A DNA stretch of 64,000 nucleotides. Origin: Arthrobacter sp. N199823. Its GTDB lineage: Bacteria > Actinomycetota > Actinomycetes > Actinomycetales > Micrococcaceae. Both the position numbers and the translations under genes were made by a program. The notes beneath the pieces were generated by a model, which did not search any database, had not been told where the DNA came from, and saw only the letters and a program-made list of their open reading frames with translations. Where the stretch lies: contig NZ_PJIN01000004.1 in assembly GCF_002929705.1 (NCBI RefSeq), forward strand, positions 124,001 through 188,000, read 5' to 3'. Shown in pieces: positions 15,948 through 24,974 of the stretch (positions are counted from its first letter, which is position 1; the number at the start of each line of letters is the position of its first letter).

Positions 15948-18337
15948 CAAGCGCCGATGTACGCTGCCAGATGCTGGCCGGTGAGGGTCGCCTTGCCAGC
16001 CACCAGATCCGCCGGCGTTCCCTCGAAAACGACAGTGCCGCCGTCGTGCCCGGCACCGGGTCCAATGTCAATGATCCAGTCGGCGTGCGCCATGACGGCC
16101 TGGTGATGCTCAATCACAATCACCGATTTCCCCGACTCGACCAGCCGATCCAGCAGCCCCAGGAGCTTCTCGACGTCGGCCAGGTGCAGGCCCGTGGTGG
16201 GTTCGTCCAGGACGTAAATGCCGCCCTTCTCCCCCAGGTGCGTGGCCAACTTGATGCGCTGGCGCTCACCGCCGGAGAGGGTGGTGAGCGGCTGGCCGAG
16301 CGTGAGGTAACCAAGTCCGACGTCGGACAGGCGGGCGACAATCTTGTGTGCGGCTGGCAACTTGGCATCGCCTTCAGCAAAGTACTCCACTGACGCATCC
16401 ACCGACATGGACAATACCTCGCTGATGTTCTTGCCGCCCAAGTGGTATTCCAGAACGGCTGCCTGGAAGCGGCGGCCCTCGCACTCCTCACACATGGTGG
16501 AGACACTCGCCATCATGCCCAGGTCCGTGTAAATGACCCCAGCACCATTGCACGTGGGGCAAGCACCCTCGGAATTGGCGCTGAACAGGGCGGGCTTGAC
16601 GCCATTGGCCTTGGCGAAGGCCTTACGGATGGGGTCCAGCAGGCCCGTGTAGGTCGCCGGGTTACTGCGTCGGGAGCCACGGATGGCGCCCTGGTCCACC
16701 GTGACAACGCCTTCGCGTCCGGAAACGGAGCCATGGATGAGCGAACTCTTGCCCGAACCGGCCACGCCCGTAATCACCGTCAGCATACCCAGCGGAATGT
16801 CGACGTCCACATTCTTTAAATTGTTCTCGTTGGCCCCGCGCACCTCAAACACGCCTTTGTGCGTCCGGAACGAATCCTTCAGCGTCATACGGTCGTCCAG
16901 ATGTTTGCCCGTCAGGGTGCCGCTGGCTCGCAGGCCCTCGATGGTTCCTTGATAGACAACCTCGCCGCCAGCGGATCCAGCGCGCGGGCCGAGGTCGATC
17001 ACGTGGTCGGCAATCGCGATGGCCTCGGGCTTGTGCTCAACGACCAGCACCGTGTTGCCCTTGTCGCGCAATTGCAGCAGCAGCTGGTTCATACGGGCAA
17101 TGTCGTGCGGGTGCAATCCGATGGTGGGCTCGTCGAAGACATAGGTGATGTCGGTCAGGGAGGACCCCAAATGGCGGATCATCTTGGTCCGTTGAGCCTC
17201 ACCGCCGGACAGCGTGCCGGACGGCCGGTCTAGGGACAGGTAGCCGAGCCCAATATCCACGAACGAGTCAAGGGACTCCCCCAGCGACCCAAGTAGCGGC
17301 GCCACCGACGGCTCGTCCAAGGACCGCACCCAGGTGGCGAGATCGCTGATTTGCATGGCGCAGGCATCGGCGATGCTGACGCCGTCGATCTTGGAATTGC
17401 GGGCATGTTCAGCCAGGCGGGTGCCTTCACACTCGGGACACGTAGTAAAAACGACGGCGCGCTCCACGAAGGCGCGAATATGCGGTTGCATGGCGTCCAC
17501 GTCCTTGGCAAGCATGGACTTTTGCATCTTGGGGATGATGCCCTCGTACGTCAGGTTAATGCCCTCAACCTTGATCTTGACCGGTTCCTTGTACAGGAGA
17601 TCGTGCAATTCCTTCTTAGTGAACTTGCCGAGCTTCTTGTCCATGTCGAAGAACCCGGAGCCAGCGAAGATGCGCCCGTACCAGCCATCCATGCTGTAGT
17701 TGGGCACGGTAATAGCGCCCTCGGACAACGATTTGTCGGCGTCAAACAGGGCAGCCAAATTGAAGTCATTGACCTTGCCCATACCCTCACAGCGCGGACA
17801 CGTGCCGCCGGTGATGGAGAAGCTGCGGCGCTCCTTGACCTTCTCCCCCGCCCGCTCAATGGTCACCGCACCGGCGCCGGAGATCGAGGCGACGTTGAAT
17901 GAGTACGCCTGCGGAGATCCAATGTGTGGCTGGGCAAGCCGGCTGAAGACGATGCGGAGCATGGCATTCGCGTCGGTCACGGTCCCCACGGTGGAGCGTG
18001 GGTTGGCGCCCATCCGCTCCTGATCGACCAGGATGGCCGTGGTTAGCCCTTCCAAAACGTCCACGTCGGGGCGCCCCAGCGTAGGCATGAAGCCCTGGAC
18101 AAATGCGCTGTAGGTTTCATTGATCATCCGCTGCGATTCGGCGGCGATGGTGCCAAAGACCAGTGAACTCTTGCCGGACCCGGAGACGCCTGTGAAGACA
18201 GTCAGACGGCGCTTGGGAATTTCGACGCTGATGTTCTTGAGGTTGTTGACCCGCGCACCCTGCACACGAATCAAGTCATGTTTGTCGGCCGCATGCTGCC
18301 CCGTAGTCCTGTAGTTCGCTTCAGCGTCGATGCTCAT
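15947..18337 (-). CDS. UvrA-like ABC ATPase (UvrA2/DrrC type)
   Basis: A 796-residue twin-cassette UvrA-family ATPase. Walker [11 protein letters not shown] (N-terminal) and [10 protein letters not shown] (C-terminal). Signatures: LSGGEAQR and LSGGERQR. Walker [15 protein letters not shown] and [14 protein letters not shown]. Cys clusters CPRCEG, CPECEG, CPTCNG and CEECEG are zinc modules. It is some 150 residues shorter than canonical UvrA, as in class II UvrA proteins, which are linked to DNA-intercalator tolerance and antibiotic self-resistance. AAAGAGG precedes the ATG at 18337. It is coupled to the hydrolase gene downstream. A housekeeping UvrA is expected elsewhere. Confidence 0.88.
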   Translation of the reverse strand: MSIDAEANYRTTGQHAADKHDLIRVQGARVNNLKNISVEIPKRRLTVFTGVSGSGKSSLVFGTIAAESQRMINETYSAFVQGFMPTLGRPDVDVLEGLTTAILVDQERMGANPRSTVGTVTDANAMLRIVFSRLAQPHIGSPQAYSFNVASISGAGAVTIERAGEKVKERRSFSITGGTCPRCEGMGKVNDFNLAALFDADKSLSEGAITVPNYSMDGWYGRIFAGSGFFDMDKKLGKFTKKELHDLLYKEPVKIKVEGINLTYEGIIPKMQKSMLAKDVDAMQPHIRAFVERAVVFTTCPECEGTRLAEHARNSKIDGVSIADACAMQISDLATWVRSLDEPSVAPLLGSLGESLDSFVDIGLGYLSLDRPSGTLSGGEAQRTKMIRHLGSSLTDITYVFDEPTIGLHPHDIARMNQLLLQLRDKGNTVLVVEHKPEAIAIADHVIDLGPRAGSAGGEVVYQGTIEGLRASGTLTGKHLDDRMTLKDSFRTHKGVFEVRGANENNLKNVDVDIPLGMLTVITGVAGSGKSSLIHGSVSGREGVVTVDQGAIRGSRRSNPATYTGLLDPIRKAFAKANGVKPALFSANSEGACPTCNGAGVIYTDLGMMASVSTMCEECEGRRFQAAVLEYHLGGKNISEVLSMSVDASVEYFAEGDAKLPAAHKIVARLSDVGLGYLTLGQPLTTLSGGERQRIKLATHLGEKGGIYVLDEPTTGLHLADVEKLLGLLDRLVESGKSVIVIEHHQAVMAHADWIIDIGPGAGHDGGTVVFEGTPADLVAGKATLTGQHLAAYIGA

Positions 18338-18503
18338 GGTGCCTCTTTCGTAGGTCTTCGTCGCAGTCCACTTTAGTGCCACGGCCGCATGCCGGAGGAA
18401 GGTTGCGTTCTTCATTCCTGCTCGATGTTGTTGGGGATCCTTTTTCGAGCACGACGCCGGTCACTCGCCCCTCCCCTTCGCCCTCTGTGGGCGAATGGGG
18501 GCT

Positions 18504-19721
18504 TCAGTCGAAACGGACAAAGGACCTTAGGGTACCGTCGCCATGTGCGGCCGTTTCCTCGAATCCAAGGGACTCATAGAAGGCCTTCTGCCCGGGTTCA
18601 TCATCGGTGAGCAGCACCTTTTGGCGCACTCCTGCGTAGCCTTTCAAGGCGTTGAGGGCCAGTTCCCGGCCGATTCCCTGCCGCTGGAAGTCCGGCCGCA
18701 CCAGCAGGTCCTGCAGGTACCAAATGCTGGCGCCGTCGGAAATGACGCGAGCCAGACCCACCAGGTGATCCCCTGACCAGGCCGAGACAACTTTTGAGGA
18801 ACCGGCTACGGCAGCAACCAGCATTTCCGGGGAATCCGCGTACCTGCTCCAGCCCACCGCTGCATAGAGGGCCGTGAGCTTGGCGCTGTCGACTTGCCCG
18901 CCATCGCTGTACTCGATGTCCTCAACTGCAAACTCCCCACATGGAGAGTCCCCAAGCGTGCCGTCAGTTTCGGCGGGGAGCGCGCGTAGGATCTTCTCCT
19001 CGGAGTTCTGGCTGAGATAGTGGGCGTCGCGTTCGTACATCTCGGCATCATCATTTAGTTCAGGTTTGCCGAGCTCCACGGCCTTCTCGCGAGAGAAATC
19101 CGCAAGGTCCCACAACCTGATGATGGCAACTCGAAGCACGTCCTCCCAGCTGTCGTCAGACCCGTAGTTGTCCAGAATGAGCTGGACGCGGGCCCGCGCC
19201 TGCTCCATCCCCGGTGCGTTCGACGGCGTGTCCCGGGTCAGCGGAACTGCCCTGGTTGCAAAGTAGGCCAGATCCCACAGCCGCGGACCGGGCGAACACA
19301 TGTCGAAGTCGATGGCGCCGGTGATGCGGCCGTCATGGAAGACATGGTTGTGGGGTGCAAAGTCGTTGTGGCAGATGACTTCGGCGGGAACTTTCGCCGG
19401 TGACTGCCACAGCGCCCCGTCCGTACCAAAGCCAACGCTGGCGTCGTGAAGTTGGCGGAGTCGCCGAGCTCCGTCGATGAGGACGGATTCGTGCCACACC
19501 CAGTCAGGCAGCGGGTACAGCGGCACCTCCCCCGCAACAAAGCTCAGCCGTTCCCTCCCACCCTCGATGGCGAGCGGCCGCGGGATCCAGTCGATGCCCG
19601 CCCGTTCCAGATACTGCAAGTATCGGTGGACGGTTGGTGTCCAGGAGCCCGCCGTACGCAGGACGGTGTTGCCGTCACGCTCCACGGAATTCATGTTTCC
19701 GCCGGGCAGGGGCTCAGTCAT
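18504..19721 (-). CDS. Bifunctional phosphotransferase-GNAT fusion
   Basis: A 405-residue two-domain protein. Residues about 1-230 are an aminoglycoside-phosphotransferase/choline-kinase-like domain with the catalytic loop VICHNDFAPHNHVF (HxDxxxxN) and metal-binding AIDFDMCSPGPRLWDL. Residues about 255-405 are a GNAT domain with WYLQDLLVRPDFQRQGIGRE and a C-terminal SLGFEE. GGAGGAAGCA precedes the ATG. The order is kinase first, opposite to the AAC(6')-APH(2'') aminoglycoside enzyme. Resistance to an aminoglycoside-like compound is possible but unproven. Confidence 0.82.
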   Translation of the reverse strand: MTEPLPGGNMNSVERDGNTVLRTAGSWTPTVHRYLQYLERAGIDWIPRPLAIEGGRERLSFVAGEVPLYPLPDWVWHESVLIDGARRLRQLHDASVGFGTDGALWQSPAKVPAEVICHNDFAPHNHVFHDGRITGAIDFDMCSPGPRLWDLAYFATRAVPLTRDTPSNAPGMEQARARVQLILDNYGSDDSWEDVLRVAIIRLWDLADFSREKAVELGKPELNDDAEMYERDAHYLSQNSEEKILRALPAETDGTLGDSPCGEFAVEDIEYSDGGQVDSAKLTALYAAVGWSRYADSPEMLVAAVAGSSKVVSAWSGDHLVGLARVISDGASIWYLQDLLVRPDFQRQGIGRELALNALKGYAGVRQKVLLTDDEPGQKAFYESLGFEETAAHGDGTLRSFVRFD

Positions 19722-19737
19722 TGCTTCCTCCTGGGCA

Positions 19738-19770
19738 TAAAAAGTCCCGGGCCAGGTGTCTGACCCGGGC
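19738..19770 (-). terminator. Rho-independent terminator for the minus-strand GNAT gene
   Basis: On the minus strand CCCGGGTCAG, loop ACAC, CTGGCCCGGG (one G-U pair), followed by ACTTTTTATG. It lies just after the stop of the gene at 19781-20335. Confidence 0.75.
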
Positions 19771-19780
19771 TCCGAGCATA

Positions 19781-20335
19781 CTAGTTAGCGGGCTGGGCCG
19801 TTGCCGGATTCTCGATCACGAACAGCTCGCACCGGGCGTTGTAGTACTTCTTGGTCTGCCCTTGATGTTCCATGCCAATACGGCGGCAAACGCTCTGCGA
19901 GGCCTCGTTGACGGGGTTGGTCACCGCCACCACCTGCTCCAAGCCAGCGTCAAATGCGTGCTCGAGAACTGCCGTAGCCGCCTCGGATGCGTACCCGCTC
20001 CCCCAGTGGTCCGGGTGGAAATGCCAGCCAATTTCGACGTCGTCTGAGACTTGCAGAGGTTCCTCGCCTGAGGCGGGAATTGGCTTGAGCAGCAACGCCC
20101 CCACGGGCAGTCCGTCCTCCTTGCGGGTCACGGCCCAAATCCCGTGGATGGGGTGGTCCAAAGCCTTGAAGCGCTCTAGCCGCTCGACTGCTTCGGAGCG
20201 GCTTTCCATCACGGCCGGCTCCGTGCCAATGAAGCGCTGCACCACCCAACGGGAGTATAGATCGAAGACAAAGTCGACGTCGGAATCCTGCCATGGACGC
20301 AGGGCAAGGCGATCGGTTTTGATTTCAACTGTCAT
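19781..20335 (-). CDS. GNAT acetyltransferase, RimJ/RimL-like
   Basis: A 184-residue acetyltransferase of the RimJ/RimL group. It begins IKTDRLALRPWQDSDVDFVF, has VEIGWHFHPDHWGSGYASEA in the acetyl-CoA region and VAVTNPVNEASQSVCRRIGM at helix 4. It resembles proteins that acetylate N-terminal alanines of ribosomal proteins, though small-molecule substrates are equally likely. A terminator follows it. Confidence 0.82.
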   Translation of the reverse strand: MTVEIKTDRLALRPWQDSDVDFVFDLYSRWVVQRFIGTEPAVMESRSEAVERLERFKALDHPIHGIWAVTRKEDGLPVGALLLKPIPASGEEPLQVSDDVEIGWHFHPDHWGSGYASEAATAVLEHAFDAGLEQVVAVTNPVNEASQSVCRRIGMEHQGQTKKYYNARCELFVIENPATAQPAN

Positions 20336-20342
20336 TTATTCA

Positions 20343-20549
20343 TTATGCACGTTCACCGGCGGCCCGCTCATGGGCCACGGATTCCCGGGCGAGTTCAGCC
20401 GTAACAAATGCTTCCACGAACGCCGCCCGCGCATCGCGCGGTGACATAGCGAATCGGACGCAGGATCCCGCCGGGCGTATCGCCACTCCGGTAGCCTGCG
20501 AGCGCTTGCCCAAGTCCTGGCCGCACCGTGTTGGCACCAAGGGGGCCAT
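20343..20549 (-). CDS. Possible small ORF, unknown
   Basis: A 68-codon frame from ATG 20549 to TAA, between hipA and the GNAT gene (seven bases upstream of the latter). The C-terminal half reads like a helix (SPRDARAAFVEAFVTAELAR). No family recognised and no strong ribosome site. It may not be a gene. Confidence 0.3.
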   Translation of the reverse strand: MAPLVPTRCGQDLGKRSQATGVAIRPAGSCVRFAMSPRDARAAFVEAFVTAELARESVAHERAAGERA

Positions 20550-20580
20550 GATCGGTGAACTGCTTCTCCGACATTGTCCC

Positions 20581-21942
20581 CTAGTGCCGGCGTCTCCTGA
20601 AGTGCCCCTCCACGAGTTTGCCGTCGCGATGGTGTGGCTGAACCCAGACATCACCATTGGAGGTTTTTGCGACTCTGCCGCTGGCAGAGTTCGTATCGAT
20701 GATGATGCCGGCCACTGGGCGCAACGCATCGGCACGTTGGCGGTTCGGACCCTCGAAGGCCGATGCCATAAAGGCAATCTCCGCTCCATCAATCCCGCAA
20801 GACGCAGCATCCTCCTGCCAGTGCGACACCGCCTCGTTGACCACAGTGATGCGCTCAACGGCCTGGGCCTGTGTGAGCCTGAATTCATCTGCGGCGTCTA
20901 CGAGCAGACGGATGTCGCGATTGCCTGGATCATCCTGGGGCGTAAGCGGGGTGCTGGAGCGACCGTGGCGTGCCGGGTTCACATCAAAAGACGGAGACAG
21001 CCGCCAGCCCGTACTTGTGCGTAACAGACCGTGATTTCGCATGTGATCGTCAATGTTGTTGACCATGGCCAGCATCGCTGCGCGTGTGAATAGCTCGGCC
21101 GCATCTTGATCCGGGCTGGCCGAAATGTGGGTGACACGCCTGGCCAGGCTTGCATAGTCGGGGTTCTCAAACTCCTGAATCGCAAAGGCATTCTTGAAGC
21201 TCATGTACGGAACACGGGAGCCATCTTGCCGATCGAAACGCTGGGTCAAAAACGCTGATCGCCCAATCCCTAGAGAAACGATTGATGAGGGCTGAACCCT
21301 AATTCCTGCACGAGCCTGAAGTTTCATTGCAGTAAGTTCCCACGCGGAAGCATCAATGTTATCTGAGCCCCGGGGGAACTTCGCCATCATCATCTCACCA
21401 TTCTCACCCCTCACCCATGCTTTAGGCTGAGCACCACCCGGGGACGAGCCAGCGCCGATGAGGCACGCCATCTCATGGTCAATCTCGCCGCTATCCGCAA
21501 ACCGCTGGGCCGCTTGAGCAAGTGCCTGCAATTCATGGACGCTGGCACGTGCACCCTCACGGGCCAGGAACTCACCATCTCTTCGGAATCGAAGGGCACC
21601 CTGCCTAGTCTCATCATCAACGGCAAACAGTCGGTCAATCTCCGTCGACCAGACAATGGGCTTACCGGAATCTTTCGCCTCCATGCGCGCACGGGCGTCC
21701 AATAGGTCACGGCCCCACTTGTCCGGGGCTGCATCATCAAAGGCAAGAAAAGTGACCCGATGAGGGGCTGGCGTGTGTGGCCCCCGCTGGAGCGGCAAGT
21801 CAGGTGAGATGGCGAATCCTCTACCGTCGGCAAGCCACTCATCCAGGTATGTGAAAGTCAGCGACGGTTTCTGGAAGCCTGCCCGTACCTCCACCACCGC
21901 GTTGCCTACATGCCTCTGGTCGATCCACACTTCCACACTCAT
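20581..21942 (-). CDS. hipA: HipA-like toxin kinase
   Basis: A 453-residue HipA-type serine/threonine kinase. The Gly-rich loop GSSPGGAQPK is at residues 165-174, and the catalytic loop NNIDDHMRNH at 295-304 follows the N-x-D-x-H-x-x-N pattern with Asp298 as likely base. The metal-binding FDVNP lies near 319. The N-terminal domain (residues 1-100) is of the HipA N1 type. In characterised systems such kinases phosphorylate tRNA synthetases or related targets and cause growth arrest. The ATG overlaps the hipB stop by four bases. Confidence 0.88.
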   Translation of the reverse strand: MSVEVWIDQRHVGNAVVEVRAGFQKPSLTFTYLDEWLADGRGFAISPDLPLQRGPHTPAPHRVTFLAFDDAAPDKWGRDLLDARARMEAKDSGKPIVWSTEIDRLFAVDDETRQGALRFRRDGEFLAREGARASVHELQALAQAAQRFADSGEIDHEMACLIGAGSSPGGAQPKAWVRGENGEMMMAKFPRGSDNIDASAWELTAMKLQARAGIRVQPSSIVSLGIGRSAFLTQRFDRQDGSRVPYMSFKNAFAIQEFENPDYASLARRVTHISASPDQDAAELFTRAAMLAMVNNIDDHMRNHGLLRTSTGWRLSPSFDVNPARHGRSSTPLTPQDDPGNRDIRLLVDAADEFRLTQAQAVERITVVNEAVSHWQEDAASCGIDGAEIAFMASAFEGPNRQRADALRPVAGIIIDTNSASGRVAKTSNGDVWVQPHHRDGKLVEGHFRRRRH

Positions 21943-22250
21943 TGAGTAGTCCTCTTCGCTCGCTTGCGCCCAAGCAGGTGCGCCCTCAACCTCCCCAAAT
22001 CGGTGCTCAGCGGGTCGGTTGCCTCGGTAATACGACCAGTCAAATTCAACACCTCCGTGACGGCCAAGAAGCTGCCCAGACGCACTCCGGTATCACCGCG
22101 TTCAACGCGTCGCAATGTTGGGAGCGAAATGTTGGCCCGTTCGGCCACCAGTTCCTGGCTCAGCCCAAGCAAGATCCTCCACTGGCGCAGGTGATCACCC
22201 ACGGTCGCCGCGGAATCTTCGTTCAATGATAATGAGGGCTGCATGAACAT
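21939..22250 (-). CDS. hipB: HipB-like HTH antitoxin
   Basis: A 103-residue protein with a Cro/CI-type helix-turn-helix: LRQWRILLGLSQELVAERAN, SLPTLRRVERGD, residues about 25-60. It is expected to bind HipA and repress the operon. Three ATGs lie in frame (22256, 22250, 22244); 22250 has AGGAG seven bases upstream and is preferred. The stop overlaps the hipA ATG, the usual arrangement for balanced toxin-antitoxin synthesis. Confidence 0.85.
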   Translation of the reverse strand: MFMQPSLSLNEDSAATVGDHLRQWRILLGLSQELVAERANISLPTLRRVERGDTGVRLGSFLAVTEVLNLTGRITEATDPLSTDLGRLRAHLLGRKRAKRTTQ

Positions 22251-22280
22251 AACCATACTCCTATGTGGCTATAACCCATA
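22249..22280 (-). promoter_or_regulatory. Candidate hipBA operator (direct repeats)
   Basis: ATAACCATA (22249-22257) and ATAACCCATA (22271-22280) are near-identical direct repeats 22 bases apart at the hipB start, a suitable place for autorepression. Assignment is by position only. Confidence 0.35.
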
Positions 22281-22567
22281 TAAAGCAACATGTAAGTAGT
22301 TTTATCCTCGCCTCGTGTACGGGTCGAGATCCAGAAACAGACGTGCGGCTTTGCGCTGCTAAGAGAACCAGAAGGGCGCAGACTCTCCCATCTGCACTGG
22401 CACCTCTCTCCGCCATCCTCCAGAACAGCGGGAAGGTGAACCCAGCCTTTGCTCCCGGCGAGCGCATCCCTTCCGACTTGAGACAATGGGGGCGGGGATC
22501 GGCACAGTGCGTCCCCATCAGCAGACACAGTCAACTGACTCATTCAGCAATCACAGGAGCGCGCAGC
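22251..22567. other. 317-bp intergenic stretch between hipB and the def leader
   Basis: Divergent promoter region for hipBA (minus) and def (plus). Apart from the ATAACC repeats next to hipB I see no gene, strong hairpin or recognisable element. A plus-strand open frame through it has no codon-like character. Confidence 0.5.
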
Positions 22568-22651
22568 ATGACATTGCACGGTACGGATCAGCAAGGCTTC
22601 ACATTGGCAGCACCCATTGAGGCAGAGCAAGCCGGGATCCCCCATGTCTGA
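22568..22651 (+). CDS. Short leader ORF overlapping the def start
   Basis: A 27-codon frame (MTLHGTDQQG to GIPHV) with AGGAG seven bases before its ATG, better than the site of def. Its stop TGA (22649-22651) lies eight bases inside def, whose ATG is at 22644. This suggests translational coupling or a leader peptide. No homologue recognised. Confidence 0.4.
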   Translation: MTLHGTDQQGFTLAAPIEAEQAGIPHV

Positions 22652-23285
22652 GCCGCTGACCATCGACGATGCCTACCTGCGCGCCTCCGTTACCGCGATC
22701 TTGACCGCTGATGAACTGCCCGCCATTGTGCAGGCCGGCCACCCCGTCTTGCGCGCCCGCGCCCTGCCATTCACGGGCCAACTCACAGCTCCGGAGCTGG
22801 CGCGCCTCATCGAGATCATGACGGCAACCATGCACGCAGCGCCGGGTGTGGGCCTGGCCGCACCGCAGCTGGGCATTCCGCTGCAACTCGCCGTGCTCGA
22901 AGATATGTTCGAAGTTTCTCCAGAGAACGCCGCTGCCCGCGATCGTGAACCCCTGGAACACTTCACCATCGTCAACCCGCACTATGAGCCACTGGGCCTC
23001 GAGCTGGCCTCGCACTATGAAGGCTGCCTGTCCATGTCAGGCTGGCAGGCGGTGGTTGACCGGCCCGCCGCCGTCGCATTGAGGTACGACGACGAACACG
23101 GCACCGCGCGCACCCGCAGGTTCACGGGGTGGCAGGCACGCATTGTCCAACACGAAACAGACCACCTCTTCGGCACCCTCTATATAGACAAAGCCCATAC
23201 CCGCTCGCTAGCCAGCAACGCCGAATACAGCAAGTACTGGGCCAATCCTGACATTGCCGCTGCGAAGGCCGGGCTGCAATTCTAA
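22644..23285 (+). CDS. def: Peptide deformylase
   Basis: A 213-residue peptide deformylase, which removes formyl groups from nascent proteins. All three motifs are present: GVGLAAPQLG, EGCLSM (Cys metal ligand) and QHETDHLFG (two His ligands and Glu). An insertion between motifs 1 and 2 (EVSPENAAARDREPLEHF) and the N-terminal extension are typical of actinobacterial def copies. ATG 22644 is preferred; TTG 22617 would add nine residues. Several Actinobacteria carry more than one def. Confidence 0.88.
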   Translation: MSEPLTIDDAYLRASVTAILTADELPAIVQAGHPVLRARALPFTGQLTAPELARLIEIMTATMHAAPGVGLAAPQLGIPLQLAVLEDMFEVSPENAAARDREPLEHFTIVNPHYEPLGLELASHYEGCLSMSGWQAVVDRPAAVALRYDDEHGTARTRRFTGWQARIVQHETDHLFGTLYIDKAHTRSLASNAEYSKYWANPDIAAAKAGLQF

Positions 23286-23360
23286 ACCGGACAGCTTAAT
23301 CGGGACGGCCCCCACGGCTCCTCCTCAATTGCTCAGCCTGCGAGCGCCTAAGATGAGTCC

Positions 23361-24239
23361 ATGGAAATCTCTGCTGTCAATGCCCTGCTGTGCCCCCATT
23401 GCGGATCGGAGTTCTCCACCCCGGACACCAACGCAACGTCGTTGGCGTGCACGTCGGGTCACAGCTTTGACATAGCTCGTCAGGGATACCTGAATCTGCT
23501 GACAGGTCACGGGACTAAATTTGTCCCAGATACCGCAGCTATGGTCTCCGCCCGCGATTCCTTCCTTGACGCCGGGCACTATGCACCGCTTGCCCAAGCG
23601 CTCGCAGAAACCGTCAAGGAACTCGTGCCCGGCGCTGGCATGATTGTCGATGCGGGGACCGGTACCGGTTACTACCTCCAACAGGTACTGGCCGGATACG
23701 CCGAGAATCAGGAGTCAGGGCTCGCGCGTTCGGTCACCGCCATGGGGATGGACATCTCCAAGTTCGCGCTACGCCGGGCCTCCCGGCGCAACCCCGCAGC
23801 GCTGAACATTGTGTGGGACCTGTGGCGCGAGTTGCCGCTGGGAGCCAGCACGGCCGACGTCGTACTTGTGGTCTTCGCGCCGCGCAACGCCAGCGAGTTT
23901 GCACGCATCCTCAAGCCGGGCGGCACCCTCATCGTGGTCACCCCGCTGGCGAGCCATCTGGCCGAGATTGCCCAAGAGGCCGGCCTATTAGGCATTCAAG
24001 AAGACAAGGAAGCTGCGCTCAACCATTCACTCGAGGAGCACTTCACTCCGACGGGTAGCCGCGAGCTCCTTGTTCCTCTGCATCTTGGCCCTGCGGACAT
24101 TGGCAACGTTGCCCTCATGGGACCGGCCGGTCATCACCTTGACACCGTGGAGCTCGGCGAGCGCCTGGCGCATCTCCCCGAAGAGACGCTGGCTACGGCA
24201 GCATTCCGGATTTCCACCTTCACGGCACGCCACCCCTAA
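23361..24239 (+). CDS. 23S rRNA guanine-N1 methyltransferase, RlmA-like
   Basis: A 292-residue methyltransferase. The N-terminal zinc finger is LLCPHCGSEF followed by LACTSGHSFD, as in RlmA(I)/(II), and is followed by ARQGYLNLL. The SAM motif is IVDAGTGTGYYL and motif IV lies around VVFAPRN. RlmA enzymes methylate G745 or G748 in helix 35 of 23S rRNA; the TlrB version gives tylosin resistance. Which base is modified here cannot be told. 75 bp after def on the same strand. Confidence 0.85.
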   Translation: MEISAVNALLCPHCGSEFSTPDTNATSLACTSGHSFDIARQGYLNLLTGHGTKFVPDTAAMVSARDSFLDAGHYAPLAQALAETVKELVPGAGMIVDAGTGTGYYLQQVLAGYAENQESGLARSVTAMGMDISKFALRRASRRNPAALNIVWDLWRELPLGASTADVVLVVFAPRNASEFARILKPGGTLIVVTPLASHLAEIAQEAGLLGIQEDKEAALNHSLEEHFTPTGSRELLVPLHLGPADIGNVALMGPAGHHLDTVELGERLAHLPEETLATAAFRISTFTARHP

Positions 24240-24248
24240 CGCAAACCT

Positions 24249-24914
24249 CTAACGCTGAGGCTCGGCCAGTTCTACCTTGGTAGTACGCGAGCTCTTGGCG
24301 TGGAGGTCAACGCGCAGCCAGCGCAATGTCACTTGGGTCAGTGGCCCCACACCCAAGGCGAAGGCAGCGGTACCGGCACCCACTACCCCGCCTAGCAGGA
24401 AACCGACCACCACAACAGATAGCTCTATACCCGTGCGGATGAGCCACACGGGTCGGCCGGTGACACGAACCAGTCCCGTCATGAGCCCGTCACGTGGACC
24501 CGGGCCCAAGCCCGCCCCAATGTACAGCGCCGTTGCAAAAGCGAGCACGAACAAGCCAGCGGCAAAGGATAGGGTTTGCAGGGCCAGGTGCTCGGCCTGC
24601 GGAATCAGGGTCAGCCCCACATCGGCGAAGACGCCCACAAGGATGGCATTGGCAATGGTGCCCACTCCCGGGCGCTGCTTCAACGGTATCCAGAACAGCA
24701 GAACCACACCGCTGATGATGATGGTGCACAGGCCAAAGGAAATACCCACTGTGCGGGACAGCCCTTGAGCGAAGACGTCCCACGGTGAGGCGCCAATGTT
24801 TCCTCGGATCATCAACGCGATGGCAAAACCGTACAGCACCAGCCCTACAAGGAGCCGGACCAGACGGACGGAGAGGTTTTTAGTGGTGATCAGAGACGTG
24901 ACGAAATGGCGCAT
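24249..24914 (-). CDS. YczE-like membrane protein (COG2364/DUF161 group)
   Basis: A 221-residue protein with about five membrane helices. VGLVLYGFAIALMIRGNIGA followed by SPWDVFAQGLSRTVG is the family signature, and a related segment IGAGLGPGPRDGLMTGL occurs in the second half. ATG 24914 is preferred to one at 24956. It is divergent from a MocR-type regulator across 60 bp; in other bacteria YczR-type MocR regulators are recurrently paired with YczE membrane proteins, so this is probably its target. Transport substrate unknown. Confidence 0.8.
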   Translation of the reverse strand: MRHFVTSLITTKNLSVRLVRLLVGLVLYGFAIALMIRGNIGASPWDVFAQGLSRTVGISFGLCTIIISGVVLLFWIPLKQRPGVGTIANAILVGVFADVGLTLIPQAEHLALQTLSFAAGLFVLAFATALYIGAGLGPGPRDGLMTGLVRVTGRPVWLIRTGIELSVVVVGFLLGGVVGAGTAAFALGVGPLTQVTLRWLRVDLHAKSSRTTKVELAEPQR

Positions 24915-24974
24915 GAGTCCATCATGAGAGAAAGTGGCCTTACAACATAGATCCAATTCAACTAATGTGGCGTC
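24915..24974. promoter_or_regulatory. Divergent control region of yczE-like and mocR-like genes
   Basis: Sixty bases between two divergent starts. It contains the similar elements AAGTGGCC and AATGTGGC in direct orientation about 38 bases apart, candidate half-sites for the MocR-type regulator. Assignment is from position and repeat only. Confidence 0.35.

Noticed and set aside
18473-18500. Hairpin after the phosphotransferase-GNAT gene as a terminator
   Set aside because: The stem has a bulge and no T-run; too weak to list.
20550-20888. N-terminal extension of the small ORF at 20343 through hipA
   Set aside because: Most of it is antisense-frame shadow of hipA; only the part outside hipA is listed, with low confidence.
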